Below, one piece after another: positions 1-10,026 of a DNA stretch of 64,000 nucleotides. This DNA comes from Rickettsiella grylli (lineage in GTDB: Bacteria > Pseudomonadota > Gammaproteobacteria > Diplorickettsiales > Diplorickettsiaceae): the NCBI RefSeq assembly GCF_000168295.1, contig NZ_AAQJ02000001.1:831001-895000 (forward strand). The letters are read 5' to 3'. Each line of letters begins with the position of its first letter. Position 1 is the first letter of the stretch. The notes under the pieces were generated by a model, which was given only the letters and a program-made list of their open reading frames with translations, did not search any database and was not told where the DNA came from. The position numbers and the translations under genes are program-made.

Positions 1-362
1 TCTTAATCCACGATCATGCAATCATTCAAAAAACACTTTATCTTCATAACGAACTATTCGTTGACCATTTTTATAAGATCGCTTGGGATAAAAAGACCTT
101 ACGGTACTGCTCAGGCTTTTTCCCGCTAAAAAAACACATGAATAAACAACTTGAATCCGCCACTCAAGCCTTTAAAGACCTCTTAAAAAAGGAATTTACG
201 CTTCACGATTTAAAGGCATTAAAAACGAAATATCCCGAAGTCGCACATGCTGAACTGGGTCAGTTTTATCATCCATTAAGCCAACTGATTGAAAATAATT
301 TTAAAGAAATAACATCATCCGAGAGCGATTGCAAAAATACGCATCGTCCATATCGTTTATAA
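1..362 (+). CDS. Hypothetical protein, 3' part only (gene enters from the left edge)
   Basis: The reading frame that ends in TAA at 360-362 is open without a stop back to base 3, so the gene starts outside the window. An internal ATG lies at 138, but the 45 codons before it look equally coding (for example HNELFVDHFYKIAWDKK), so I take this as the C-terminal 120 residues of a longer protein. The visible part is hydrophilic and probably helical, with charged residues such as KDLLKKEFTLHDLKALKTKYPE. I recognise no family. It converges on cysS, whose stop lies 37 bases downstream on the other strand. Confidence 0.55.
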   Translation, partial: LIHDHAIIQKTLYLHNELFVDHFYKIAWDKKTLRYCSGFFPLKKHMNKQLESATQAFKDLLKKEFTLHDLKALKTKYPEVAHAELGQFYHPLSQLIENNFKEITSSESDCKNTHRPYRL

Positions 363-398
363 ACTGTTTCTTTGTGTTTGTGTAACTGATGAGAGAAA

Positions 399-1799
399 TT
401 ATTTTCTTCGCCATTGTGTCCCGGTTGTTGTATCTTCTAACACAATATTTAAAGCGAGTAGTTCATCGCGTATCCTATCGGCTTCTTGCCAATTTTTAGC
501 CGCTCTTGCATGATTCCGAGCATTCATTAAGCCATTAATTTTTTCCACTAAATGGGGATCCTTCTCTTGATTAAGCTTCAAAAACTGCTCAGGTTCTTGT
601 TGTAGAATACCCAATAAGCTTGCAAGATATTGTAAACAGTTTGCGTCACGTTGTGCGTGCTTACTATTTGTTTCTCGTAATCGATTAATTCTCCGTGCTA
701 ATTCAAACAGAATGGCTAACGCATCCGGCGTATTAAAATCATCATTCATCGCGTGCTCAAATTTTTCTTGATATTCTTTTGAACTCTCCTCCAACACAAA
801 TTTTTGTGGTCCTTTTCCGACTAAACCTCGTAAGCTGGTATACAAACGTTGCAAAGCAGCCTGTGCGGCTTGTAAATTTTCCAAACTATACTGTATGGGG
901 CTACGGTAATGACTGGATATTAAGAAATAACGAACAACTTCGGCAGGATATTGTTTTAAAACATCGCGCAACGTAAAAAAATTACCTAATGATTTTGACA
1001 TTTTCTGCCGATCGATTTGTACAAAACCCACATGAATCCATGTATTGACAAATTTTTTATCGGTGACTCCTTCTGATTGCGCAATTTCGTTTTGATGATG
1101 GGGAAACACTAAATCCAAACCTCCCCCATGAATATCAAAATGCTCACCGAGAGCCGCCATGGACATCGCTGAGCATTCGATATGCCAACCGGGACGTCCC
1201 GGTCCCCACGGTGATTCCCAAGAAGGTTCCCCTGATTTTGCTTTTTTCCATAAGACAAAATCTAACGGGTCTTTTTTTGTGATATCAACCGCTACACGTA
1301 AACCACGACGTAATTTTTGCACATTCTGATGCGCTAAATCACCATAGGTTTTAAATTTTTTGACGTCAAAACAAATATCTCCATTTTCGGATCGATACGC
1401 ATAGGCTTTATCCACTAGGCGTTGAATTAAAGCGATAATATACACAATAGCATCGGTCGCTTTCGGTTCGGCATTGGGAGGTAATGTATTTAATCGATTG
1501 AAATCTTCGTGCATCGCCTTAATCATGCGCTGAGTCAGCTCGAAAGGGCTTTCATTATTTTCTTGCGCGCGTTTGATAATTTTATCGTCAATATCCGTGA
1601 TATTACGAATATAATTCACTTGATAGCCCTGCATTTTTAAGTATCGAAGGATCACATCAAAAACGACGACCACGCGGGCATGTCCAATATGGCAAAAATC
1701 GTAAACCGTCATCCCACACACATACATTCCTACTTTCTTGGCAATCATCGGTTTAAACGCTTCTTTTTTTTGTGTCAATGTATTATAAATTTTTAGCAT
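399..1799 (-). CDS. cysS: Cysteinyl-tRNA synthetase
   Basis: Class I aminoacyl-tRNA synthetase that charges tRNA-Cys in the cytoplasm. At 466 residues it is the normal bacterial length. The N-terminus carries YVCGMTVYDFCHIGHAR with the HIGH motif and a zinc-ligand Cys. GWHIECSAMS and LDLVFPHHQNEIAQSE carry the remaining Cys and His zinc ligands, and KMSKSLGN is the KMSKS loop. The C-terminal helical domain ends in a DALRSS-like region (ARNHARAAKNWQEADRIRDEL). The start overlaps the 3' end of the upstream gltX by 17 bases, so the two synthetases are probably co-transcribed and translationally coupled. Confidence 0.97.
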   Translation of the reverse strand: MLKIYNTLTQKKEAFKPMIAKKVGMYVCGMTVYDFCHIGHARVVVVFDVILRYLKMQGYQVNYIRNITDIDDKIIKRAQENNESPFELTQRMIKAMHEDFNRLNTLPPNAEPKATDAIVYIIALIQRLVDKAYAYRSENGDICFDVKKFKTYGDLAHQNVQKLRRGLRVAVDITKKDPLDFVLWKKAKSGEPSWESPWGPGRPGWHIECSAMSMAALGEHFDIHGGGLDLVFPHHQNEIAQSEGVTDKKFVNTWIHVGFVQIDRQKMSKSLGNFFTLRDVLKQYPAEVVRYFLISSHYRSPIQYSLENLQAAQAALQRLYTSLRGLVGKGPQKFVLEESSKEYQEKFEHAMNDDFNTPDALAILFELARRINRLRETNSKHAQRDANCLQYLASLLGILQQEPEQFLKLNQEKDPHLVEKINGLMNARNHARAAKNWQEADRIRDELLALNIVLEDTTTGTQWRRK

Positions 1800-3189
1800 A
1801 GTTTATTCTCTCACGAATTTTTTCAATGCCTAATAGCGTAATTAATTTTGCAAGTTCAGGACCATCGTGATAACCGGTCAATGCTAACCGTAACGGCATA
1901 TATAAAGACTTCCCTGTGAGTTTTAATTTTTCTTGTAGTTGTTTGAGAAGTTTTTTAAAATCAAGCGGGGCTTGTTCTAATAAAATTAATAGTTCCTGCC
2001 AATACATCGGATCAACCTTTTTTAAATAATCCTTCATTTCATCTGTAAAATTTAATGGATTTTCCGAAAAGAAAATCATTGCCCATACGTTAGCTTGTTC
2101 AGGAAAACAAACCGTCGATCGCATTAATTCAACAAACGCGAACTGGGCTGAACGGGGCACTCTGTTTCGGGTTTTCGTCTCTAACCATTCCACTAATTTT
2201 TCATGAGGAAGCTGTAATAACGCTTGCTTTTGCCAATACAATAATTGTGCTTCATCGAAACGTGCCGGCGATTTACCAAGCCGTTTCAATGAAAATTGTT
2301 CTGCTAAAGCAGAAATATCAAGAAAGTTTGGGTTCGTATAGGTGTGACCTAAACGGGCTAAATAATTCTGTAACGCTTCAGCAAAATAACCCCTTTCTCT
2401 CAATTTTTTAATACTAAAACTTCCGCCTCGTTTGGATAACGGTGTACCCTCATCACCCACAATTAATGCTATATGACCATAATTGGGATGCCTTAAACCT
2501 AAGGTTTGTAATAATAAAATTTGACGTGGTGTGTTGGTTAAATGATCTTCGCCACGTAGCGCATGCGTCACGTTCATGAGTGCATCATCAATGGCATTAC
2601 AAAAGAAAAACGCCGCTGAACCATCGCTCCGTTGAATCACAAAGTCACCGATATCGTCCGTAAAAAAAGTTTGTTCCCCTTTAACAAAATCATCAACGCG
2701 AAGGGTTTGCTGAGATGGAACATGAAAACGTAAACTGGCAGATTGACCGTGCTCTTTTTTTTCAGCAACTTGATCGGCCGTTAATTGTCGACAACGGCCA
2801 TTATAACGAGGGGGGTTCCCCTGCGCTAATTGTTGCTTGCGCATCATTAATAATTCGGTTTCACTACAAAAACACGGATAAGCCCGACCCATACTGATTA
2901 ATTGTTCATAATAAAGCGCATAAATTGCTTGTCTTTGCGATTGATAATAAGGGCCTAACCCTTTTTCTTGAAAAGGACCCTCCTGCCATTGCAATCCTAA
3001 CCATCGTAAATCATCTTCTAATTCTTTGGAAAAGGCCAACAATGAACGCGTGGCATCACTGTCTTCTATTCTGAGTAAAAAACAACCTGATTGCGAATGA
3101 GCCAGTAAAAAATTAAATAAAGCAGTTCTAGCATTGCCTAAATGAATATGTCCAGTAGGGCTAGGTGCAAAACGAGTTTTCATAATCAT
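1783..3189 (-). CDS. gltX: Glutamyl-tRNA synthetase, paralogue 1
   Basis: Class I synthetase that attaches glutamate to tRNA. The Rossmann fold opens with TRFAPSPTGHIHLGNARTALF (HIGH-type motif HIHLG), followed by LLRIEDSDATRS. FCNAIDDALMNVTHALRGEDH and the KMSKS-type loop PLSKRGGS follow. At 468 residues it is full length. The Cys-x-Cys (YPCFCS) and later Cys of the zinc-binding insert are visible. A second ATG lies two codons in, at 3183, and is an equally good start. It sits upstream of cysS in one transcription unit. A second gltX lies at 17178-18548; the two are clearly diverged, so one may have specialised, for example towards tRNA-Gln. Which does what cannot be read from sequence alone. 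Confidence 0.95.
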   Translation of the reverse strand: MIMKTRFAPSPTGHIHLGNARTALFNFLLAHSQSGCFLLRIEDSDATRSLLAFSKELEDDLRWLGLQWQEGPFQEKGLGPYYQSQRQAIYALYYEQLISMGRAYPCFCSETELLMMRKQQLAQGNPPRYNGRCRQLTADQVAEKKEHGQSASLRFHVPSQQTLRVDDFVKGEQTFFTDDIGDFVIQRSDGSAAFFFCNAIDDALMNVTHALRGEDHLTNTPRQILLLQTLGLRHPNYGHIALIVGDEGTPLSKRGGSFSIKKLRERGYFAEALQNYLARLGHTYTNPNFLDISALAEQFSLKRLGKSPARFDEAQLLYWQKQALLQLPHEKLVEWLETKTRNRVPRSAQFAFVELMRSTVCFPEQANVWAMIFFSENPLNFTDEMKDYLKKVDPMYWQELLILLEQAPLDFKKLLKQLQEKLKLTGKSLYMPLRLALTGYHDGPELAKLITLLGIEKIRERINYAKNL

Positions 3190-3302
3190 GATGTGCTTAT
3201 CAATTTTTAGTAAATGTGATTAAAATATCCAAACCTTGTTATTTTTAAAGTGAACATTATTTGAATGACGGCACGCTTTAATTTACGCTATCATTGAGCC
3301 TT

Positions 3303-4049
3303 ATGTCGACCTTCTTTATCGCTGATTTGCATTTAAATCCCGACCAACCGGCTATGGGCCAATTATTTTTAAATTTTTTACGTCAACAAACCCAACAAAC
3401 AGAAGCATTGTATCTACTCGGCGATCTCTTTGAAATGTGGATAGGAGACGATTATGTGACTCCTTTTCATCAATCTATTATAACCGGTCTTTCCCAAGCG
3501 CGCGCAAAAGGAATTAAACTTTATTTTATGCCAGGCAATCGTGACTTTCTCATTGGTAAACAATTTATTCAAGAAACTGGCTGTTGCTATCTGCCCGATC
3601 CGACCCTCATTGAGCTTTACGGCACCCCAACATTACTCACCCATGGTGACCGCTTTTGTACATTGGATAAACCTTATTTACGTTATCGGCGTTGGTCACG
3701 TTATGCATTTTGTCAATCGTTATTTTTACATCTCCCTCGGTCATGGCGTCAAAAAATTGCGTTTTATTTACGTCATCATCCAGAACGCGCGGGGCATTCT
3801 TTTGACCCGCAATATGATATTGTTTTTAGTGATTTATGCGCTTATTTAAACCAATACCCCACTACATTGCAAGTTATTCACGGTCACACCCATCGACCGG
3901 GTATTCATTTATTTAAACAAGCGAACATAACCTGGATGAAACGTTTTACATTAGGTGATTGGTCACCTACAATGGGTCATGTCTTAATCGCCAGTCCTCA
4001 TGATCCGATCAAACTCCTCTATTTCAATACATCAACCTCTTTTTTTTAA
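3303..4049 (+). CDS. lpxH: UDP-2,3-diacylglucosamine diphosphatase (lipid A biosynthesis)
   Basis: LpxH hydrolyses UDP-2,3-diacylglucosamine to lipid X and UMP, the fourth step of lipid A synthesis, at the inner membrane surface. The calcineurin-like metallophosphoesterase motifs are all present: FIADLHL (DxH), YLLGDLFEMWIGDD (GDxxD), FMPGNRDFLIG (GNRD), LTHGDRFCT and VIHGHTHRPGIH (GHTH). The extended frame starts at a TTG (3294), but the ATG at 3303 gives the usual family N-terminus MSTFFIADLHL and is chosen here. Length about 248 residues, normal for LpxH. Its presence implies a standard Gram-negative outer membrane. Confidence 0.96.
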   Translation: MSTFFIADLHLNPDQPAMGQLFLNFLRQQTQQTEALYLLGDLFEMWIGDDYVTPFHQSIITGLSQARAKGIKLYFMPGNRDFLIGKQFIQETGCCYLPDPTLIELYGTPTLLTHGDRFCTLDKPYLRYRRWSRYAFCQSLFLHLPRSWRQKIAFYLRHHPERAGHSFDPQYDIVFSDLCAYLNQYPTTLQVIHGHTHRPGIHLFKQANITWMKRFTLGDWSPTMGHVLIASPHDPIKLLYFNTSTSFF

Positions 4050-4065
4050 AAACAATTGATTGCTT

Positions 4066-5910
4066 ATGACCAACCTAATTTCTAACCACTATTGTATGAC
4101 TTCCACTCAATTCAGCCAGTTATTACACGCCATTAAAAATTTAGAAAATCCTGACTTATTAACACCTATCAACGAATTAGAAGCCCTTGAACCTAAAAGC
4201 ATCTACCAACGCGATGTTTTAAGTGTTCTTAAATGGTTTAACGATTATTATATGAATTGTATTGGCTACGGAGAGCAGGAATTTATAGGTCACTATATCC
4301 ATAAAATCATAGATTCCCCGTACCCTAAACGAGTATTGGATACACTCTGTTTACTTTATTATTACAATTTATATAAATCTCAAGATCAACTGAACAACGA
4401 ATTTATCCAATTAAAAAATTTTTTAGAAAAAAAACAATCTCCTGCACATCCTCATACTTCATCGCAAGAAAACAGGCATTTTATAGGCAGAACACCACAA
4501 ATGAGTATTGAACCTTACATGGATATTATTTTAGAACATAAACATTGTAAAAAAATTGCTAATATTCTCGCTATAATGAATAAGCATGGTTTTCTGAATC
4601 AAAACGAAGTCAGTTATCTTTTTAAACAACCCTATTTGGATTTTGAATTACTCGAAAAATCTCTTATTAAATTAAATAATAAATTTTTAATAAAAAATAA
4701 TTTTTTATTAACGCCCTTTATCAGAGAGACTTATAATTCGATCTTTAGAAAACTAAAACAAGCGACCCATATATTACACAGTAAAACAACGAAAAATATT
4801 TTTTTAATACTTGATCACTATTCTTGCTTAACCATCAAAAGTATAATCTTAGTATTGAATACTAGGCTCAAAGAAAAAAAAAGTTTACTCGAAAAACTAT
4901 CCATTTTAACGAAAGAAAATAATTGCTTGACAAAAGAGGTTATCGATCAGTTTTTAACAACGTTTTATTCATTCAACACGAATTCATTATTAAAAAATAA
5001 TTTAATTAGCCGCAATAACCCATTGTATTCATTCGATCAGAAAAATAATGCGTCTCAAAATCTTCTCTCTTCTGAACCGAGTCAATTACCTACCCACCAT
5101 AAATCATTAGATCGTGCATCAAAACCCAGATTATTTCTTAAAAAAAACTTAATCGATTTATTGACCAAAACAATAAGCCGATTAATCAACGCATGGAAAC
5201 AATATCTTGTACGCCATAAAAACAAAAAAATGAATGCACACTATTATCAACTGATCCTAAAAAAACTAAGCCAAACAACGGATATTAAATCGTTTGCAAG
5301 TCTATTGTGTGATATGGGTTTATTTTGTAGAAAAACAGGTTATCTCCCCCCTAAAAAATCACAGATCCATTCAGTCATCGAACATTTAATCACCTCATTA
5401 ACAGAGAACTCACAACAGGTTGATGTTTTAAACTGGCTTAACAGCAATGCTTATCGTTATGGATGCTTAGAAGAACAAACATTTATACAACAACATCTGG
5501 ATAAAATTTTTGATTTTACATCTCCTAAAGATGCACTTCACGTTCTATGGATGTTCTATTATTGTGGTTTTCATACGGAAAAACGACTCCATGCCATTTT
5601 AGAAAGTGATCAAGCAAACCACTTCATCGCATTATTTCTCGAAAAATTATCCTGTTTTCAAGGAAAATCAGTTGACTTATTAAAAAAAGAGGTTGAGGTC
5701 GATTTAGATAGAATGAACGCTCTATCAAAAGCACTTCACTCTGATAGTAGGAAGTCAGAAAAATTGAGCGCGAGTCAATCAGACGTTACAAACAACGCAT
5801 CCAAACCCATGAAACCTATCTGTTTTTTTCCGCTTAACAGTCTATGCCGAAACGACTTTTCTAAAAACACTGAATCGACAAACCATTTTTCCCATCAATT
5901 AACATTGTAA
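4066..5910 (+). CDS. Unknown helical protein with two related halves
   Basis: I do not recognise this protein. It starts 16 bases after lpxH and is much more AT-rich in codon choice than its housekeeping neighbours. There is no signal peptide or clear transmembrane segment. Two segments of about 65 residues resemble each other: one near residues 50-118 (DVLSVLKWFNDYYMN then FIGHYIHKIIDSPYPK) and one near 450-520 (DVLNWLNSNAYRYGC then FIQQHLDKIFDFTSPK), each followed by a hydrophobic YY-containing helix. This indicates an internal duplication around a long Lys/Asn-rich linker. Residues 370-400 are strongly basic. Size, AT-richness and hydrophilic Ser-rich C-terminus fit a Dot/Icm substrate, but that is inference. 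A TTG at 4060 is an alternative start. Confidence 0.7.
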   Translation: MTNLISNHYCMTSTQFSQLLHAIKNLENPDLLTPINELEALEPKSIYQRDVLSVLKWFNDYYMNCIGYGEQEFIGHYIHKIIDSPYPKRVLDTLCLLYYYNLYKSQDQLNNEFIQLKNFLEKKQSPAHPHTSSQENRHFIGRTPQMSIEPYMDIILEHKHCKKIANILAIMNKHGFLNQNEVSYLFKQPYLDFELLEKSLIKLNNKFLIKNNFLLTPFIRETYNSIFRKLKQATHILHSKTTKNIFLILDHYSCLTIKSIILVLNTRLKEKKSLLEKLSILTKENNCLTKEVIDQFLTTFYSFNTNSLLKNNLISRNNPLYSFDQKNNASQNLLSSEPSQLPTHHKSLDRASKPRLFLKKNLIDLLTKTISRLINAWKQYLVRHKNKKMNAHYYQLILKKLSQTTDIKSFASLLCDMGLFCRKTGYLPPKKSQIHSVIEHLITSLTENSQQVDVLNWLNSNAYRYGCLEEQTFIQQHLDKIFDFTSPKDALHVLWMFYYCGFHTEKRLHAILESDQANHFIALFLEKLSCFQGKSVDLLKKEVEVDLDRMNALSKALHSDSRKSEKLSASQSDVTNNASKPMKPICFFPLNSLCRNDFSKNTESTNHFSHQLTL

Positions 5911-5926
5911 ATCAGGTCAACCACAC

Positions 5927-6439
5927 TCAATAATCCCCCTGTGGCATGTCAATAGAATGATGCAATGAAGGAGGCAAAAAACTACGCAGCCAATCTTCTA
6001 ACGCCTGAAAATGAGGGACTAACACGGATTCCTGCCACGTTTCTTCTTTGGCAAACGGTGTTAATCGAATCAGCATCATCAATAAAACAACCACTAAAAT
6101 TCCACGAGAAATTCCAAAAATAATGCCTAATACTCGATCGGTCCCACTTAATCCTGTATTAGCAACCAATTGACTAATCAAATAATTAATGAGCATACCC
6201 AATACTAAGGTCACTAAAAATAAACCCACAAAACTAATGACTAATCTTGCTGAATCAGAGTGAATAAAATTAACCAGCAAATCGGCAATATAACGATAAA
6301 AAATAAAACTAACGGCAATCGCTGCAACCCAAATAACCAATGAAATAACTTCACGTACAAAACCACGCATTACACTGATTAATACGGATAATGCAATGAT
6401 GGCAATAATGGTATAATCAATCCAATTAAATGTAGACAT
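5927..6439 (-). CDS. cvpA: CvpA family inner-membrane protein
   Basis: A 170-residue polytopic membrane protein of the CvpA/colicin V production family. The hallmark N-terminus NWIDYTIIAIIALSVLISVMRGFVREVISL is present, with four hydrophobic segments (about residues 8-26, 30-50, 62-85, 100-125) and an amphipathic C-terminal tail. CvpA homologues are linked to envelope stress tolerance. In many gammaproteobacteria cvpA lies with purF or folC; here it follows gyrA and pyrE on the same strand, about 100 bases after pyrE. Confidence 0.9.
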   Translation of the reverse strand: MSTFNWIDYTIIAIIALSVLISVMRGFVREVISLVIWVAAIAVSFIFYRYIADLLVNFIHSDSARLVISFVGLFLVTLVLGMLINYLISQLVANTGLSGTDRVLGIIFGISRGILVVVLLMMLIRLTPFAKEETWQESVLVPHFQALEDWLRSFLPPSLHHSIDMPQGDY

Positions 6440-6540
6440 CAGATAACCTTAATAAACATTTTACAACTAAAACACACCCTATCCAGGCTATAAGTATAAA
6501 CTAGTTTTATAAAGGTGTGAAAAGATTGATTGAATAATAT

Positions 6541-7092
6541 TTAAATTTTTTTATTGGAATAAAATGAAGCGTGTAAAATTTCGTTTAATGTGTAAACAGA
6601 ATGTAATTGACAACCTGCTGCTTTTATTGTTTCTTTTCCGCCTTGTTCTCTATCCACCAGCGCAACGATATCGGTGACGTGCAAACCGTGATTCTTTAAA
6701 ACTTCAATGACGTGTAGCACACTACTGCCTGTTGTCACGACATCTTCAATCATTAAGCAATTTTGGCCTACTTGAAAAATACCTTCAACCTGTTTTTTTG
6801 TACCATAATTTTTTATTTCTTTACGGCATATTAACATCGGTAGATTTTGTTCCAAGGAAATAGTTGTTGCCATGGGTAACGCTGTATAGGGAACACCACA
6901 TAATAAATTCGGTTTAACCGGTTTTATCTTATTCCACAACGCAACTGAAACAGCCCGTAAAAGAGAAGGGTCTGAAATAAGTGAACGACAATCAATATAA
7001 ATAGGCGAAATTTCGCCACTACGGAGTGTAAACTGACCTCGCTTAATCACATTATTGTTAATGAGCACATCGAGTAAAGATTTATTTTGCAT
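6541..7092 (-). CDS. pyrE: Orotate phosphoribosyltransferase
   Basis: Converts orotate and PRPP to orotidine 5'-monophosphate in de novo pyrimidine synthesis. The PRPP-binding loop is clear (CLMIEDVVTTGSSVLHVIE), and the N-terminus TLRSGEISPIYIDCRSL and LLCGVPYTALPMAT are typical of the family. At 183 residues it is shorter than the E. coli enzyme and closer in style to the OPRTase domain of bifunctional UMP synthases, though no decarboxylase domain follows. It starts 24 bases downstream of the gyrA stop, suggesting an operon. Confidence 0.93.
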   Translation of the reverse strand: MQNKSLLDVLINNNVIKRGQFTLRSGEISPIYIDCRSLISDPSLLRAVSVALWNKIKPVKPNLLCGVPYTALPMATTISLEQNLPMLICRKEIKNYGTKKQVEGIFQVGQNCLMIEDVVTTGSSVLHVIEVLKNHGLHVTDIVALVDREQGGKETIKAAGCQLHSVYTLNEILHASFYSNKKI

Positions 7093-7115
7093 TGGGAAAA
7101 TTTAAACGTTAGATT

Positions 7116-9695
7116 TTATTCATTTTTTTCATGATCCAAATGAAGTGCATCGACTGAATCGGGATTTTCAGTTATCAAATCTTCTTCGATACGTTCTAAA
7201 CCCACTAAGGTTTCACCTTCATTCAATCTTATCAATCGTACGCCCTGCGAATGACGACTCGCGACGCGAATTTCAGCAACGCGTGTACGTACTAAAGTGG
7301 CTTTATTCGTAATTAACATGACTTCATCCGAGGGTAATACTTGTACAGCGGCGACAACCTGACCATTACGTGCGGTTGTTTTGATGGCAATCACGCCGCT
7401 GCCACCACGACTCGTCAGCCGATGATCATGAACTGGCGTACATTTACCATAACCATGACGTGTGGCTGTTAATATTAATCCATACGGCTTAGCGATGATA
7501 AGCGAGATAACACGTTGTCCTTCTTGTAATTTAATGCCTCGTACACCGCAGGCCGTTCGCCCCATGCAACGCACGTTACTTTCATTAAAACGGATCACTT
7601 TACCGGCATCAGTAAATAATAAAACATCCTGTTGACCATCCGTTAAGGCAACACCCACGAGACGATCATGGTCACGCAAATCAATGGCAATAATGCCATC
7701 ATGGCGTGGCCTCGAAAAATCAATCAGACTGGTTTTTTTGGTGGTACCCTTCATCGTTGCCATAAAAATAAAATGCTCGGCGCTATAATTTTGTATAGGT
7801 AATACAGCGGTAATCCGTTCATTCTCACCTAATGCAAGCAAATTAATGATAGGCCGACCTTTCGCAATACGACTCCCTTCAGGTAATTTGTAGACCTTCA
7901 ACCAATACACTTTACCTATACTTGAGAAGCATAATAACGTTGCATGGGTATTGGCAATTAATAAATGTTCAATAAAATCTTCTTCCTTGACATCACCGGA
8001 TGACTTCCCTCGACCTCCACGACGTTGTGCGTGATAAACATCTAAGCTTTGCCGTTTAACGTAACCCTCGTGTGATAAGGTCACCACCACATCTTCAGCA
8101 GGAATGAGATCCTCTTCATTGATTTCAGCATCCACGGTAATAATTTCAGTACGCCGTGGATCGAGAAATTCCTCTTTAATCGCAATAAGCTCTTCTTGAA
8201 TAACGCGACATAAGCGTTCGGGTTGATTCAAAATATCTAATAAATCGATAATGATCGTTAATTGTTCACGATATTCCTTTAAAATTTTCTCTTGTTCAAG
8301 TCCTGTTAACCGATGTAAACGCAGATCAAGTATCGCTTGTGCCTGTTCAGGCGATAACCGATACGTATTGCTGTCCTTTTTTACACCATATTCATGCTCC
8401 GCCCAATCATCCGTTTTAGTGAGCATTTCAGCAACCAGGCCTAACGACCAATCCTGGGCTAACAATTGAGATTTAGCTTCTGCCGGATCCTTCGCCGCTT
8501 TAATTAAACCTATCATTAAATCGATATTGGCTAACGCAATACCCAAACCTTCTAATAGATGAGCACGCTCCCGGGCTTTCCGTAATTCAAAAATCGTACG
8601 TCGTGTAACCACCTCTCGGCGATGCGCTAAAAACTCAGATATTAATTGTTTAAGATTAAGTAAGACAGGCCTACCGTCGACCAAAGCCACCATATTAATA
8701 CCAAAGGTGACTTGTAATTGCGTTTGGGAAAATAAATTATTTAATAAAACATCAACATTTTCACCACGCTTTACTTCAATAACCACACGCATGCCATCCT
8801 TATCGGATTCATCACGTAAGGCGGTAATCCCTTCAATACGTTTCTCCTTCACTAATTCAGCAATTTTTTCAATCAGCTTTGCTTTATTCACTTGATAAGG
8901 AAGTTCAGTCACAATAATTCGTTGTTTATTTGACTTTTCATCCTGTTCGATCTGCACTCTTGCCCTGACGAATAATCGTCCGCGACCGGTATGGTAAGCT
9001 TCAATTATCCCCTGCTTACCATAAATTAACCCTGCGGTCGGAAAATCAGGTCCTTTAATAAAGTGCATTAAACGTTCTATGCTTAATTCAGAATCATTCA
9101 ATAAAGCAACACAGGCATCAATCACTTCAGCGAGATTATGGGGTGGAATGTTCGTTGCCATACCCACTGCAATCCCTGAAGAACCATTAACTAGAAGATT
9201 AGGCACACGCGTTGGTAACACACTGGGAATGTGTTCAGTTTCATCATAGTTAGGAACAAAATCAACCGTTTCCTTGGCTAAATCAGCTAATAACGCATGG
9301 GCTAACTTCGACATGCGAATTTCGGTATATCGCATGGATGCTGCGGAGTCACCATCCACAGAGCCAAAGTTACCTTGGCCATCGATTAATACTGCGCGCA
9401 TGGAAAAACGTTGAGCCATACGAACGATGGTATCGTAAATAGCCGCATCTCCGTGTGGGTGATATTTACCGATGACATCCCCCACGACACGAGCGGATTT
9501 TTTATGAGGCTTATTCCAATCGTTACCCAACTCATTCATGGCAAATAAAACGCGCCTATGAACAGGCTTTAAACCATCTCGGCTATCGGGTAAAGCCCGG
9601 CCTACAATGACACTCATTGCATAGGCTAAATAGGACTGCTTCAGTTCTTTTTCAACCGTTATGGAAGTAATTTCATTCGCCGCCGAGTCTGCCAT
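7116..9695 (-). CDS. gyrA: DNA gyrase subunit A
   Basis: Catalytic subunit of gyrase, which introduces negative supercoils with GyrB. At 859 residues it is full length. The winged-helix/tower region includes [20 protein letters not shown] and the active-site tyrosine is in [11 protein letters not shown]. The C-terminal part has the six-bladed beta-pinwheel, with the GyrA-box-like motif QRRGGRGK near residue 560 and repeated blades. The residue equivalent to E. coli Ser83 is Ala here ([10 protein letters not shown]) while Asp87 is kept, and the following MAQPF is MAQRF; both lie in the quinolone-resistance region. It heads a minus-strand unit with pyrE and perhaps cvpA. Confidence 0.98.
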   Translation of the reverse strand: MADSAANEITSITVEKELKQSYLAYAMSVIVGRALPDSRDGLKPVHRRVLFAMNELGNDWNKPHKKSARVVGDVIGKYHPHGDAAIYDTIVRMAQRFSMRAVLIDGQGNFGSVDGDSAASMRYTEIRMSKLAHALLADLAKETVDFVPNYDETEHIPSVLPTRVPNLLVNGSSGIAVGMATNIPPHNLAEVIDACVALLNDSELSIERLMHFIKGPDFPTAGLIYGKQGIIEAYHTGRGRLFVRARVQIEQDEKSNKQRIIVTELPYQVNKAKLIEKIAELVKEKRIEGITALRDESDKDGMRVVIEVKRGENVDVLLNNLFSQTQLQVTFGINMVALVDGRPVLLNLKQLISEFLAHRREVVTRRTIFELRKARERAHLLEGLGIALANIDLMIGLIKAAKDPAEAKSQLLAQDWSLGLVAEMLTKTDDWAEHEYGVKKDSNTYRLSPEQAQAILDLRLHRLTGLEQEKILKEYREQLTIIIDLLDILNQPERLCRVIQEELIAIKEEFLDPRRTEIITVDAEINEEDLIPAEDVVVTLSHEGYVKRQSLDVYHAQRRGGRGKSSGDVKEEDFIEHLLIANTHATLLCFSSIGKVYWLKVYKLPEGSRIAKGRPIINLLALGENERITAVLPIQNYSAEHFIFMATMKGTTKKTSLIDFSRPRHDGIIAIDLRDHDRLVGVALTDGQQDVLLFTDAGKVIRFNESNVRCMGRTACGVRGIKLQEGQRVISLIIAKPYGLILTATRHGYGKCTPVHDHRLTSRGGSGVIAIKTTARNGQVVAAVQVLPSDEVMLITNKATLVRTRVAEIRVASRHSQGVRLIRLNEGETLVGLERIEEDLITENPDSVDALHLDHEKNE

Positions 9696-9912
9696 ACGCG
9701 CATAAAACCTACGATTTATAAAAAATTTTAATACAATTCATTGCCATACTTAAACAGCCGTTTAGCGCGTACGGAACGAGCATCATTGAGTGGCCGCTAA
9801 AAAATAGGAAAAGTATACCATAAATAGCTAAAAACAGCAGGCTATTTTATTAAAACGCTGACGATAAAACGCTAAATTTTTATTCAATTAAAAGAAAAGC
9901 ATCTCATTTTTC

Positions 9913-9951
9913 TGTCTATTTTAAGCGGTTTTAGACCACTTAAAATAGACA
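9913..9951. repeat. Long perfect inverted repeat (13-bp arms plus 3 inner pairs)
   Basis: Arms at 9913-9925 and 9939-9951 are perfectly complementary. After one mismatch a further GGT/ACC pairing closes a 5-base loop at 9930-9934. It lies between the 5' end of gyrA and the 3' end of the lipoprotein gene, both on the minus strand, so it probably ends the lipoprotein transcript. There is no clean T-run right after the stem on either strand, so it may be a processing or stability element rather than a classical terminator. The rest of 9696-10026 holds no convincing gene; a 64-codon frame there overlaps the lipoprotein gene and is treated as a shadow. Confidence 0.6.
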
Positions 9952-10026
9952 TTCCCCGAAATTATTCTTAAACCCAAACGGATTTTTCCATCCTTCCTTT
10001 TCCTGATGCTGCAATGTAGAGAACCT

